This document shows, one piece after another, positions 41,378-50,412 of a stretch of 64,000 bases of DNA. Within the stretch, counting starts at the first letter, position 1. Each line of letters starts with the position of its first letter. Origin of the DNA: Agreia pratensis (lineage in GTDB: Bacteria > Actinomycetota > Actinomycetes > Actinomycetales > Microbacteriaceae); assembly GCF_900177685.1 (NCBI RefSeq), contig NZ_FXAY01000001.1:868001-932000 (forward strand). Direction: 5' to 3'. Under the pieces are notes generated by a model. That model saw nothing but the letters and a program-made list of their open reading frames with translations. It did no database searches and was not told the origin of the DNA. Position numbers and translations under genes: made by a program.

Positions 41378-42712
41378 CTAGAGAAGCGGCAGCACGTCGT
41401 CGTATGCGCCCTCGACCAGGCGGGTCGTCGCCGTGGAGTCGGCACCGAAGACGAGCACCGGATCTGCTTCGACGCCTCGGGCGGCAGGCCACGAGGGCTC
41501 CTCGCCCCTGACGAAGGCGACGAATTCGCGGTGCATCCGATCGGCGAGCGCTGCAGGCGCATCGCTTCCGAGAACAGCTTCGACTCCCTCTGCTCCGAAG
41601 ATGTCGAAGAAGAAGGGAAGGTCGATGCAGTGTGCGGCGCCTCCCACGATGGGCGAGGCCCAGTCGAACGAATAGAGCCAGGTGCCGGCTGGTGCGGATG
41701 CTCGCGCCCGCGCCGTGCGCAACACTGCGGCCCTGAACAGTGTGTCGGTCTCACGAGGAAAGACGGCGGGCGTCGCCCGGCCACCCGCGCCAGGGCTGTC
41801 GAACTCGTCGGCCGTCGATCCGATGAGAAGGGGCTTGTCGAGTCCGTTCACGCCTAACCCGTCGCGAATCGAGAGGGGCAGCAGCTCGCCGCCACTCACC
41901 GGTGCGAGCGACAGCTCACCGGCCTGAGGGTGCCGCTCACCCCAGTGGATCACCGCATCCTGCAGCGCATCAGGGTCGATCGAGCCGAAGCCTTCTGCGG
42001 TCGGCTCGATGCCGAGCGACTCCGCAAGCACGGCAGAGCGCCGGCGCGCCTCGTCGAGCGAAGTCGAGATGTCGATGGGCGACACCGCAATCGCACGATG
42101 AAAAAGCGGCTGAGCCTGAGGACTGGCCAGCAGCGCGAGCACCGCGCCTCCCCCGGCGGACTGCCCGGCCACGGTCACCCGAGCCGGGTCTCCCCCGAAC
42201 GCGGCGATGTTGTCGCGCACCCACGCGAGCGCCAGCAGCCAATCGGCGACGCCGCGGTCGGCCTGGCCATCCACCGCCGCGAAGCCGTCGACGCCCAGCC
42301 TGTAGGAGATCGACACGAACACGATGCCGTCGCGCACAACGGGCGCGCAGCCGTACCAGGGGCTCGCGGCGGAGCCCGCGACGTAGCCGCCGCCGTGGAT
42401 CCAGACGAGCACCGGGGCGGGCTCGCCCGTGATCGCGTCGTGAGGAGCGAAGACGTTGAGTGTGAGCGTGTCGTCGCCAGGGATAGACGGCTCGGGGATC
42501 GTCGTGACCGGGTAGGGCTGGCCGCGCTGCGGCGTCGCACCGAAAGCGGATGCCGAGAACGGCTCGTCGAAGACGGCCCTCGGCTCGGTCGCAGCGAAGC
42601 GACGCGCACCGGTGGGCGCCTCGGCGAACGGAATGCCGAGGAAGCGTGCATCCACCCCGTCGGTGAACCCGACGATGGTGCCCGCCGCGCAGGTGACCTC
42701 GTATGACGGCAT
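41378..42712 (-). CDS. Type-B carboxylesterase/lipase family protein
   Basis: 444 aa. Family motifs: FLGIPFAEAPTGARRF, the oxyanion motif IHGGGYVAGS, the nucleophile elbow GQSAGGGAVL, the acid E in STADEFDSP and a His in GGAAHCIDLPFFF. Compared with typical members (about 500 aa) it is short, mainly in the C-terminal lid region. No signal peptide, so it acts in the cytoplasm on esters of unknown kind. Divergent from the alditol oxidase. Confidence 0.88.
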   Translation of the reverse strand: MPSYEVTCAAGTIVGFTDGVDARFLGIPFAEAPTGARRFAATEPRAVFDEPFSASAFGATPQRGQPYPVTTIPEPSIPGDDTLTLNVFAPHDAITGEPAPVLVWIHGGGYVAGSAASPWYGCAPVVRDGIVFVSISYRLGVDGFAAVDGQADRGVADWLLALAWVRDNIAAFGGDPARVTVAGQSAGGGAVLALLASPQAQPLFHRAIAVSPIDISTSLDEARRRSAVLAESLGIEPTAEGFGSIDPDALQDAVIHWGERHPQAGELSLAPVSGGELLPLSIRDGLGVNGLDKPLLIGSTADEFDSPGAGGRATPAVFPRETDTLFRAAVLRTARARASAPAGTWLYSFDWASPIVGGAAHCIDLPFFFDIFGAEGVEAVLGSDAPAALADRMHREFVAFVRGEEPSWPAARGVEADPVLVFGADSTATTRLVEGAYDDVLPLL

Positions 42713-42931
42713 GGGTGACTCCTCGGTCTCGACTGCACTCTGGAGACCAGGTGTCGGGCTCAGATCATGCTAACGGCGGCGTCGAAAATGCGTGCGACCC
42801 GTCGCGCTTGCCGCGTACGCTACAACCGTGGCTGTCGACGATGAGCCAGCTTCTGCCCTCTCATCGGATGTGTCGGCCTCGACCTGCGTCGTTCGCATCG
42901 AGCGATGAGACCATCGACGAAGAAGGACCCC

Positions 42932-44194
42932 GTGAGAAACGACTCCGAGCTGAACTGGGCGGGCACGCTCGAATACGGCGCCGCCGACATCATCGACGCC
43001 ACCACCATCGACGAGGTCTCCTCCCTCGTTGCGGGCGCCGAGCGCATCCGGGCCCTCGGCACCCGGCACTCGTTCAGCGATATCGCCGACACCGACGCCC
43101 TGCTCGTTACGGTCACCGACATAGAGCCCGACTTCTTGCTCGACGAGGATGCCCGCACCGTGACTGTCGGCGGAGGAACGCGATACGGCATCCTCGCCCG
43201 TTTTCTCGAAGACCACGGCTGGGCGCTGCACAACATGGGCTCGCTGCCGCACATCTCGATCGCCGGCGCCATCGCCACCGGCACGCACGGTTCGGGCAAT
43301 GGCAACGGCGTGCTTTCGACCGCAGTATCCGCCCTCGAGATCGTGATCTCCGACGGAGAGCGCCGCACGGTGCGGCGCGGCGAGCCGGGCTTCGACGGTC
43401 TCGTCGTTGGGCTCGGGGCCTTCGGCGTCGTCGTTCGGGTGACCCTCGACATCCAGCCGTCGTTTCAGGTTCGGCAGGATGTCTACCGCGGCCTGCCCTG
43501 GGACGTTCTGCTCGACGACCTCGACGGCGTCACCAGCCTGGGCTACAGCGTCAGTGTGTTCACCGACTGGGTCGAAGAGACGATCGCGAACTTCTGGGTG
43601 AAGACTCGAATGGATGCCGGCACAGAGGTCGTCGACGAGTGGCGCGGAGCCAAGCGCGACATCGTGTCGGCGGGCGCGCTCTGGGAGACGTCGGACGACA
43701 ACCTCAACGTGCAGGGCGGCGTCGCCGGCCCCTGGCTCGAGCGACTTCCGCACTTCCGGCTCGACCGCGTTCCGTCAGCGGGCGACGAGATCCAGACCGA
43801 GTACTTCGTTCCGCGCTCGCAGGGCGCAGACGCCATTCGCGCCCTCCGCGCCCTCGGGGAGAAGATCGCGCCGCACCTCATGATCACCGAGTTGCGCACC
43901 GCGGCGGCCGACGATCTCTGGCTGAGTATGGCCTACCAGCGCGACTCGCTCATCATCCACTTCACCTGGAAGAACGAGCCCGAGGCCGTTCTCGCTCTCT
44001 TGCCGCAGATCGAGGAGGCACTCGCACCGTTCGAGGCGCGGCCGCACTGGGGCAAGCTCAACACCGTGGATGCCGCCACTCTCGAGCGCCTGTACCCGCG
44101 GCTCCCCGAGTTCCGGGCTCTGGCCGCGGAGTGGGACCCGACGGGCGCGTTTCGCAACGCCTACCTCGACAGGCTCATCTTCACGGGCGAGTAG
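42932..44194 (+). CDS. FAD-linked alditol oxidase (AldO-like)
   Basis: 420 aa. Oxidises the terminal hydroxyl of sugar alcohols such as xylitol or sorbitol with O2, making H2O2 and an aldose. The FAD-binding domain has ALGTRHSFSD, where His46 matches the covalent-FAD histidine of Streptomyces AldO, and IATGTHGSGNGNG; the C-terminal ALO domain ends with RLPEFRALAAEWDPTGAFRN. GTG 42932 gives the AldO-like length and places the His at position 46; AAGGA lies upstream. Confidence 0.88.
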   Translation: MRNDSELNWAGTLEYGAADIIDATTIDEVSSLVAGAERIRALGTRHSFSDIADTDALLVTVTDIEPDFLLDEDARTVTVGGGTRYGILARFLEDHGWALHNMGSLPHISIAGAIATGTHGSGNGNGVLSTAVSALEIVISDGERRTVRRGEPGFDGLVVGLGAFGVVVRVTLDIQPSFQVRQDVYRGLPWDVLLDDLDGVTSLGYSVSVFTDWVEETIANFWVKTRMDAGTEVVDEWRGAKRDIVSAGALWETSDDNLNVQGGVAGPWLERLPHFRLDRVPSAGDEIQTEYFVPRSQGADAIRALRALGEKIAPHLMITELRTAAADDLWLSMAYQRDSLIIHFTWKNEPEAVLALLPQIEEALAPFEARPHWGKLNTVDAATLERLYPRLPEFRALAAEWDPTGAFRNAYLDRLIFTGE

Positions 44195-44203
44195 CCTCGC
44201 GGG

Positions 44204-44776
44204 TCAGCGCGCGACGAGCCGCCCACCCGTGAATGCTGCCGTCGCGTCGAGGATCGTCTGCATCGGCACGTCGATTGCTGCGCCGCCGATGCTGAAGCCT
44301 TGCGTCGAAAGGCGGGGGAACATCTTCGGCGTGATCGTCGTCTGCACTCCGGCGCTGTCACGCGTCACGCCCTCGTAGATCCGAAAGGTCGCGATGTCGT
44401 GGCGGCCGCGAGTTCTGACGTCGACAGACGAGACCGTTTCCCACGGGAGCACGAGCAGTCCCTGCGTCGTATTCGCGGTCAATCCCGTCGCATCCAGCGT
44501 GAGCACCGGGCCCGCGGAGACCCTCTTCGCGACCTTGCCCGCCACACGCAACGCCAAGTAGCCCTGGTAAAGAGCGACGATCAGAAAGATGAACCCCGCC
44601 ACCAGCCCATAGCCCACCCCCGTAGTTGCCCCGACCACCGCGCCTGACAGCACGGCGGAGATGGCGCAGAAGACGGCCATGCCCGATGCGAAGGCAAGCG
44701 GAACGCGAAAGGCCTTCTTCACGCCTTCGAGATCGGTGCCCACGACGAGGGGCGGAAGCACAGCGGCATCAGTCAT
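44204..44776 (-). CDS. Two-helix membrane protein with PH/YcxB-like domain
   Basis: 190 aa. Two adjacent transmembrane helices (about residues 28-70) followed by a beta-rich soluble domain (GPVLTLDATGLTANTTQGLL, LPWETVSSVDV) that resembles bacterial PH/YcxB-like domains, where the W-E-x-V strand is common. Function unknown. Start ATG 44776 is chosen because it gives a compact protein; the frame upstream overlaps the divergent gene. Confidence 0.65.
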   Translation of the reverse strand: MTDAAVLPPLVVGTDLEGVKKAFRVPLAFASGMAVFCAISAVLSGAVVGATTGVGYGLVAGFIFLIVALYQGYLALRVAGKVAKRVSAGPVLTLDATGLTANTTQGLLVLPWETVSSVDVRTRGRHDIATFRIYEGVTRDSAGVQTTITPKMFPRLSTQGFSIGGAAIDVPMQTILDATAAFTGGRLVAR

Positions 44777-44824
44777 ATGCCCAGTATCGTGGCTGCCGGG
44801 GCAACCACCAACGAACGGATTCGC

Positions 44825-45148
44825 ATGATCATCTTCGGAACTCGCGGCTGGGCCACCGTGCTCGCCATGTTCACCTACCTCTGCGCGAACTGCCAGCGCC
44901 CGGCGGCCCAGCGCATCGTGAAGCGTCAGCGCTGGTTCACGCTGTTCTTCATTCCCACGTTCCCATTCCACATCTCGCGCTACCAGCAGTGCGTCAACTG
45001 CGGCGTCGAGACTCCTCTCACCAAGGAGCAGGCCGAGAGCGCCGTATCGTTCGCCGAGCAGATCCAACCTCGGCCCCAGCAGCCCCAGGAGACCGCGCCA
45101 ACGCAGCAGCAACCGGCCATCGACGGCCCGGCGCAGCCCATGATCTGA
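44825..45148 (+). CDS. Zinc-ribbon membrane-associated protein
   Basis: 107 aa. Starts MIIFGTRG like other small actinobacterial zinc-ribbon proteins (zinc_ribbon_15-like). CANC and CVNC knuckles enclose a hydrophobic FTLFFIPTFPF segment. A Gln/Pro-rich tail follows. Likely binds one zinc; role unknown. The start at 44825 is set by homology-like spacing; an upstream in-frame ATG at 44777 is less likely. Confidence 0.75.
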   Translation: MIIFGTRGWATVLAMFTYLCANCQRPAAQRIVKRQRWFTLFFIPTFPFHISRYQQCVNCGVETPLTKEQAESAVSFAEQIQPRPQQPQETAPTQQQPAIDGPAQPMI

Positions 45149-45177
45149 GCCCGGCCCGCGTCGCCGCCGAAGGGCAG

Positions 45178-46197
45178 CTAGATGCGCACCAGCATCTTGC
45201 CCACGTTCTCTCCACGCATGAGGCCGAGGAACGCATCGACAGCATGGTCGATTCCGTCGACGACCGTCTCGTCGAAGACGACCTCGCCGTTCTGCAGCCA
45301 CGGACCCATCTCGGCGTAGAACGCCGGGGCGTGCTCTGCATAATTGCCGACGGTGAAGCCCTTCATCGTGAGCCCGCGCGTGACGAGGTTCGACATGTTT
45401 CGCGGCCCGGCCACGGGCTCGGTGGTGTTGTAAGCCGAGATCGCGCCGCAGAGTGCCGCGCGCCCGCCGTCGTTGAAGGAGTTGAGGGCGGCCTCGAGGT
45501 GGTCGCCGCCGACGTTGTCGAAGAACACGTCGATCCCCTCGGTGGCGAGAGAGGCGAGCTGCTCACGCACAGGGCCGTCCTTGTAGTTCAGCGCGGCGTC
45601 GTACCCGTACTTCGAAGTGAGCAAGGCGACCTTCTCGGCCGACCCCGCGGAGCCGATCACGCGCCTCGCACCCTTCAGCCGAGCGATCTGGCCCACGGCC
45701 GTTCCCACGGCTCCGGCCGCGCCCGACACGAAGACGGTGTCGCCCTGCTTCAGCTTCGCGATCTCGGTGAGTCCGACATAGGCAGTGAGCCCCGTCATAC
45801 CGAGCATGCCCAGGTAGACCGACGATGCGAGCCCGGGTATCTCCTCCACCACCCGGAATCCGGCGGCGTCTTCCTGAACCACGTCGCGCCAGCCGAACGC
45901 GTGCACCACAAGCGCACCCACGGGCACGTCGTCAGACGCCGACTCGATGACGCGGCCGACGGCGCCGCCCAGCATCGTCGCATCCAGTTCATAGGGGGCG
46001 ACGTAGCTCTTCACATCGTTCATACGCCCGCGCATGTAGGGATCGACCGACATGAACTCGTTCTTGACACGCACCTGGCCCGGCTGGAGCGCTCCGAGTT
46101 CGACCGTGACGGTGCGAAAGTCGGATGCCTTCGGCCAGCCGACGGGGCGGGCGGCGAGCTGGATCTGGGTGCTGGTGGCGATGGTGTCGGCGGTCAT
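45178..46197 (-). CDS. NADP-dependent medium-chain reductase (curcumin reductase type)
   Basis: 339 aa zinc-free MDR family enzyme that reduces enones or similar double bonds with NADPH. Motifs: VKNEFMSVDPYMRGRM, GMTGLTAYVGL, the nucleotide loop SGAAGAVGTAVGQIA and FFDNVGG. Start ATG 46197 fits the family; upstream sequence holds a palindrome at 46236-46259. It is convergent with the zinc-ribbon gene. Confidence 0.9.
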   Translation of the reverse strand: MTADTIATSTQIQLAARPVGWPKASDFRTVTVELGALQPGQVRVKNEFMSVDPYMRGRMNDVKSYVAPYELDATMLGGAVGRVIESASDDVPVGALVVHAFGWRDVVQEDAAGFRVVEEIPGLASSVYLGMLGMTGLTAYVGLTEIAKLKQGDTVFVSGAAGAVGTAVGQIARLKGARRVIGSAGSAEKVALLTSKYGYDAALNYKDGPVREQLASLATEGIDVFFDNVGGDHLEAALNSFNDGGRAALCGAISAYNTTEPVAGPRNMSNLVTRGLTMKGFTVGNYAEHAPAFYAEMGPWLQNGEVVFDETVVDGIDHAVDAFLGLMRGENVGKMLVRI

Positions 46198-46235
46198 ATC
46201 GGTAGTGCCTTTCGTTGCGTAATCGTGCATCGAAT

Positions 46236-46259
46236 TTACTGTACCGTTCGTTTCAGTAA
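46236..46259. promoter_or_regulatory. Candidate operator upstream of the NADP reductase
   Basis: Dyad with TTACTG and CAGTAA ends around an ACCGTTCGTTT core, 39 bases before the reductase start. Sites with this GAACGGT core are typical of TetR repressors, but no tetR gene is adjacent. Confidence 0.45.
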
Positions 46260-46298
46260 GATTCCCGAGAGTCACCACCCCGTCATGCCACGAGGGGA

Positions 46299-47309
46299 TC
46301 AGCCCCGTGTGCTGGCCCGAATCACGAGCTCCGGCTGGAAGACGACATGATGCGGCGGCGCGTCCGGGTTCTCGACCTCGGCGAGCAGGATCTCGACCGC
46401 GGTCTTTCCGATCAGCGCGCTCGGCTGACGAATCGAAGACAGCGGCACAACGGCGGCACTCGCGAAGTCGATGTCGTCATAGCCGATGAGCGCGATCTGC
46501 CCTGGAACAGACACGCCTGCTCCCTGCATGGCGAACGCCTGCAGCAGCCCCATCGACACCAGGTCATTCGCCGCGAAGATCGCGTCGGGCCGCTCGTCGG
46601 GCGAGCGCCCGACGATGTCGGCCCCAGCTGCCCGGCCTGCCAAGACGCTCAGCGCGTCGATCTCGATGACCTCGAGCGAGACATCCGGATGCGACGCGAC
46701 GGCCGCGCGGGCGCCCTCGAGTCGGTCGGCCACCTGGCGGATGCCCATCGGTCCGCCAACGAAGGCGAGCCGACGGCGACCCAGCGACATGAGGTGCTCG
46801 ACCGCGAGTCTGCCGCCCGCGAGGTCATCGACCGCCACCGAGCTGAATGGGCCGTCGGGGCTCGATCTGTCGACGAGCACGGCGGGGATGCCGCGCTGCT
46901 TGAGCCGCGTGAGCCGTTCGGTGATGTCGGCATACGCCGAGATGACCACTCCGTAGACGCGCTGCTGCTCGAACAGATCGAGATAGGTGGCCTCGCGCTG
47001 CGGATTCTCGTCGCTGTTACCGAGAGTCACCGTCAGCCCCGAGCCGGCGGCCTCGTCTTCGGCCCCGCGCGCCAGATCGGTGAAGAACGGGTTTCGCACG
47101 TCGAGAACCACCATGCCGATGGTACGACTGCGGCCGTTGCGCAACTGCCGAGCGGCATCGTTGCGAATGAAACCGAGTTCGTCGATCGCCCGCTGAACGC
47201 GTTCGACAGCCGCCGGCGATACCTTCTCGGGGTGGTTCAATACGTTCGACACCGTGCCCACAGAGACACCCGCCCGCAGGGCGACATCCCGAACACTCGA
47301 CGCCGACAT
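46299..47309 (-). CDS. LacI family regulator of rhamnose use (inferred)
   Basis: 336 aa. Helix-turn-helix at residues 5-27 (VRDVALRAGVSVGTVSNVLN), hinge AARQLRNGRSRTIG, then a sugar-binding domain. It is divergent from the L-rhamnose isomerase gene, and two TGAATNNATTCA palindromes lie between them, so it most likely represses rhamnose genes until rhamnose or a derivative binds. Confidence 0.88.
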   Translation of the reverse strand: MSASSVRDVALRAGVSVGTVSNVLNHPEKVSPAAVERVQRAIDELGFIRNDAARQLRNGRSRTIGMVVLDVRNPFFTDLARGAEDEAAGSGLTVTLGNSDENPQREATYLDLFEQQRVYGVVISAYADITERLTRLKQRGIPAVLVDRSSPDGPFSSVAVDDLAGGRLAVEHLMSLGRRRLAFVGGPMGIRQVADRLEGARAAVASHPDVSLEVIEIDALSVLAGRAAGADIVGRSPDERPDAIFAANDLVSMGLLQAFAMQGAGVSVPGQIALIGYDDIDFASAAVVPLSSIRQPSALIGKTAVEILLAEVENPDAPPHHVVFQPELVIRASTRG

Positions 47310-47340
47310 GGTTCCACCCTAGAGGCCTGATGGTCGCGCC

Positions 47341-47369
47341 TTGTGAATCCATTCATCGTCGCTTAGTCT
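47341..47369 (+). promoter_or_regulatory. Rhamnose isomerase promoter
   Basis: -35 TTGTGA (47341-47346), 17-base spacer and -10 TAGTCT (47364-47369). Operator 1 overlaps the -35 element and spacer. Confidence 0.55.
47344..47355. promoter_or_regulatory. LacI operator 1 (rhamnose)
   Basis: TGAATCCATTCA: dyad with TGAAT/ATTCA arms, overlapping the -35 region of the isomerase promoter. Confidence 0.65.
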
Positions 47370-47377
47370 TGGCGATG

Positions 47378-47391
47378 TTGAATCGATTCAA
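47378..47391. promoter_or_regulatory. LacI operator 2 (rhamnose)
   Basis: Perfect palindrome TTGAATCGATTCAA just downstream of the predicted transcription start, 18 bases before the isomerase ATG. Confidence 0.75.
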
Positions 47392-47409
47392 AGAAGAACG
47401 GAAAAACTC

Positions 47410-48573
47410 ATGGTGCAGTTCAGTGACATCGCCGCCCAGCTCGAGGGGCAGTCCATCGAACTGCCGTCGTGGGCATTCGGCAACTCGGGCACGCGATTCC
47501 GCGTCTTCGGAACCCCGGGCACGGCTCGCAACCCCGAAGAGAAGATCGCCGACGCGGCCCAGGTCAACAAGTACACCGGGCTGTCACCCAAGGTGGCCAT
47601 CCACATTCCGTGGGACAAGGTCGACGACTACGCAGCCCTCGGCGCCTACGCCAACGACCTCGGCGTCGAGCTCGGAACCGTGAACTCGAACACCTTCCAA
47701 GACGAGGACTACAAGTTCGGATCACTGACCTCGTCGAACCCGGCCGTGCGGCAGAAGGCCATCGACCACCACTTCGAGTGCATCGACATCATGCATGCGA
47801 CGGGCTCGAAAGACCTCAAGATCTGGCTCGCAGACGGCACGAATTACCCCGGGCAAGACGACATTCGCGGGCGCCAGGATCGCCTCGCGGAGTCGCTGCA
47901 GACCATCTATGACCGCATTGGCTCAGATCAGCGGCTGGTGCTCGAATACAAGTTCTTCGAGCCGGCGTTCTATCACACCGACGTTCCCGACTGGGGAACG
48001 AGCTACGCCCAGGTCGCAGCCCTCGGCGAGCGCGCCCTGGTCTGCCTCGACACCGGACACCACGCACCCGGCACCAACATCGAGTTCATCGTCGCCCAGC
48101 TGCTGCGCCTCGGAAAGCTCGGTTCGTTCGACTTCAACTCGCGCTTCTACGCCGACGACGACCTGATCGTGGGCGCGGCCGACCCGTTCCAGCTGTTCCG
48201 CATCCTCTACGAGGTCATCCGCGGCGGAGGCTACGGACCCGACTCGGTCGTGGCTTTTATGCTCGACCAGTGCCACAACATCGAGGCCAAGATCGCCGGC
48301 CAGATGCGCTCGGTGCTCAATGTGCAGGAGATGACGGCGCGCGCGCTGCTCGTCGATCGCCAGGCACTCACTGCGGCACAGGAGTCCAACGACGTGCTCG
48401 GCGCCAACGCCGTTCTGATGGACGCCTTCTACACGGATGTCCGCGGGCCGCTCGCGTCGTGGCGCGAGTCTCGCGGTCTTCCGGCCGACCCGATCGCCGC
48501 TTTCCAGGCATCCGGTTACCAGGAGAAGATCTCGGCTGAGCGCGTCGGCGCCCAGGCCAGCTGGGGCGCATAG
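47410..48573 (+). CDS. rhaI: L-rhamnose isomerase, RhaI type
   Basis: 387 aa. Converts L-rhamnose to L-rhamnulose in a TIM barrel with two divalent metals. Sequence resembles the Pseudomonas stutzeri-type enzyme: LEYKFFEPAFYHTDVPDWGT, CLDTGHHAPGTNIEFI and FDFNSRFYADDDLIVGAADP carry the metal and substrate residues. Two LacI operators precede it and the divergent LacI gene is its likely regulator. The kinase and aldolase of the pathway are not in the window; a family A repeat follows directly. Confidence 0.92.
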   Translation: MVQFSDIAAQLEGQSIELPSWAFGNSGTRFRVFGTPGTARNPEEKIADAAQVNKYTGLSPKVAIHIPWDKVDDYAALGAYANDLGVELGTVNSNTFQDEDYKFGSLTSSNPAVRQKAIDHHFECIDIMHATGSKDLKIWLADGTNYPGQDDIRGRQDRLAESLQTIYDRIGSDQRLVLEYKFFEPAFYHTDVPDWGTSYAQVAALGERALVCLDTGHHAPGTNIEFIVAQLLRLGKLGSFDFNSRFYADDDLIVGAADPFQLFRILYEVIRGGGYGPDSVVAFMLDQCHNIEAKIAGQMRSVLNVQEMTARALLVDRQALTAAQESNDVLGANAVLMDAFYTDVRGPLASWRESRGLPADPIAAFQASGYQEKISAERVGAQASWGA

Positions 48574-48584
48574 CGAAGGCATCT

Positions 48585-48706
48585 GCGCTGGTCGAGTAGC
48601 GAGGCACGAGCGTATCGAGACCATCACCGGGGTGATCTCGATACGCCGGCTCCTTCGTCGCGCGGCTACTCGATCAGCGCACTCGCGCGGCTACTCGAAC
48701 AGCGCA
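48585..48706. repeat. Repeat family A, copy 8, with a duplicated arm end
   Basis: GCGCTGGTCGAGTAG...CGTATCGAGACC and GATCTCGATACG...CTACTCGATCAGCGC, then a second CGCGCGGCTACTCGAACAGC, so the outer arm is present twice. The rest of 48574-48832 shows nothing else. Confidence 0.78.
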
Positions 48707-48832
48707 GATCAGCGCGACTCTTTCGGGTGTCGGGGGAATAGAGCAGAGTGGTCACAGGTTCTCCCGACGAAGCGAATTCCGTGAGCCATCGCTGGCGCTT
48801 CCCATTCTTCTCTTCTCAGCCCTGGAGTTCTC

Positions 48833-50368
48833 GTGACTGATCGCCTCGCACCGCCCACAGACTCCATGCCGGCGGTCTCACCGTCGTCGGCTCCCGACGC
48901 ACCCGCATCCCCCTGGGCCGAAGACCCGGCGCTCGCCGGTCGCAACCGACTCGTCATCTCTCTGCTGCTCGTCTCGGCCTTCGTCGTGATTCTCAACGAG
49001 ACGATCATGAGCGTGGCCCTGCCCGTGCTCATGAAAGACCTCGACATCGCCGCGGAGGCGGCTCAGTGGCTGACGACCGCGTTCATGCTCACGATGGCCG
49101 TGGTCATTCCGATCACCGGCTTCCTGCTGCAGAGGTTCAACACGCGCCCGGTCTTCCTCGCTGCCATGGCGCTCTTCAGCGCGGGCACGTTCATCTCGGC
49201 GATGGCGCCCGGATTCGAGATTCTCCTCGCGGGCCGTGTCATCCAGGCCAGCGGAACGGCCATCATGATGCCGCTGCTGATGACCACGGTGCTCAACCTG
49301 GTTCCCCCAGCAACCCGCGGTCGCACGATGGGCAATATCTCGATCGTCATCTCGGTCGCGCCGGCCATCGGCCCCACGATCTCGGGCCTCATCCTCAGCG
49401 TTCTCGACTGGCGTTGGATGTTCTGGATCGTTCTGCCCATCGCCGTCGGTTCGCTGGTGCTCGGCTTCCTCAAGATCCCCAACGTCACCGAGCCGCGCAA
49501 GGCTCCCATCGACGTCTTCTCGGTCATCCTCTCGGCATTCGCGTTCGGCGGTCTCGTCTACGGCCTCAGCTCGATCGGTGGCCACGGCGCAAGCGAGGGC
49601 GGAATGCCCACCTGGCTGCCGCTCGTCGTCGGCGTCGTCGCACTGGCCGCGTTCATTCTTCGCCAGGTCTTGCTGGCCCGTCGAGAGAAGGCGCTGCTCG
49701 ACCTCCGGGTCTTCCGCTCGCCGACGTTCTCGGTGGCCATCGCCATGCTCGCAATCAGCATGATGGCCCTGTTCGGCACGCTCATCATCCTGCCCCTGTA
49801 CACGCAGAACGTTCTCGGTCTCAACACCCTGTCGACGGGCCTGCTACTGCTGCCGGGCGGACTGCTGATGGGCATCCTGGCGCCCTTCGTCGGGCGCATC
49901 TACGACCGCTTCGGCCCGAGGGTGCTGCTGATTCCGGGGTCGATCATCGTGAGCGCGGCCTTCTGGGGCATGACCCTGTTCACTGCCACCACGGCCTGGG
50001 GCTGGGTACTTGCCGCCCACGTCACCATGAGCCTCGGCCTCGCGCTGCTGTTCACTCCCCTGTTCACCGCGGGCCTGGCATCACTCACCCCGAAGCTCTA
50101 CTCGCACGGCAGCGCCGTGGTCGGCACCGTTCAGCAGCTCGCCGGAGCGGCAGGAACCGCGTTGTTCGTCTCGGTGATGACGGCGCAGGCGCTCACCCTT
50201 TCGGGCGGCAGCGCTCCGACCGCGGTCGACACGGCCGGAGGCATCCACTCGGCGATCATGTACGGTGCGTTCATCTCTCTCGCAGCCATCGCGATCTCGT
50301 TCTTCGTGAAGGCGCCCGCTCAGCCCTCCGCCGAGGGTGTTCACGACGCGATGCCCGCGGGCCACTAG
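48833..50368 (+). CDS. DHA2 family MFS efflux transporter
   Basis: 511 aa, 14 helices. Helix 1 reads LNETIMSVALPVLMKDLDIA, a DHA2 motif, with SVAPAIGPTISGLI as motif C. GTG 48833 has TGGAG six bases upstream. Probable drug or metabolite export. No linked regulator; the convergent 465-aa gene ends 44 bases away. Confidence 0.85.
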   Translation: MTDRLAPPTDSMPAVSPSSAPDAPASPWAEDPALAGRNRLVISLLLVSAFVVILNETIMSVALPVLMKDLDIAAEAAQWLTTAFMLTMAVVIPITGFLLQRFNTRPVFLAAMALFSAGTFISAMAPGFEILLAGRVIQASGTAIMMPLLMTTVLNLVPPATRGRTMGNISIVISVAPAIGPTISGLILSVLDWRWMFWIVLPIAVGSLVLGFLKIPNVTEPRKAPIDVFSVILSAFAFGGLVYGLSSIGGHGASEGGMPTWLPLVVGVVALAAFILRQVLLARREKALLDLRVFRSPTFSVAIAMLAISMMALFGTLIILPLYTQNVLGLNTLSTGLLLLPGGLLMGILAPFVGRIYDRFGPRVLLIPGSIIVSAAFWGMTLFTATTAWGWVLAAHVTMSLGLALLFTPLFTAGLASLTPKLYSHGSAVVGTVQQLAGAAGTALFVSVMTAQALTLSGGSAPTAVDTAGGIHSAIMYGAFISLAAIAISFFVKAPAQPSAEGVHDAMPAGH

Positions 50369-50412
50369 GAGCGAAGCGCCCACCGGCTGAGCGTTTGTTT
50401 CCAGGGCTCCGC

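Noticed and set aside
42828-42908. 26-codon GTG ORF before the alditol oxidase
   Set aside because: No ribosome binding site and no coupling to the oxidase; probably chance.
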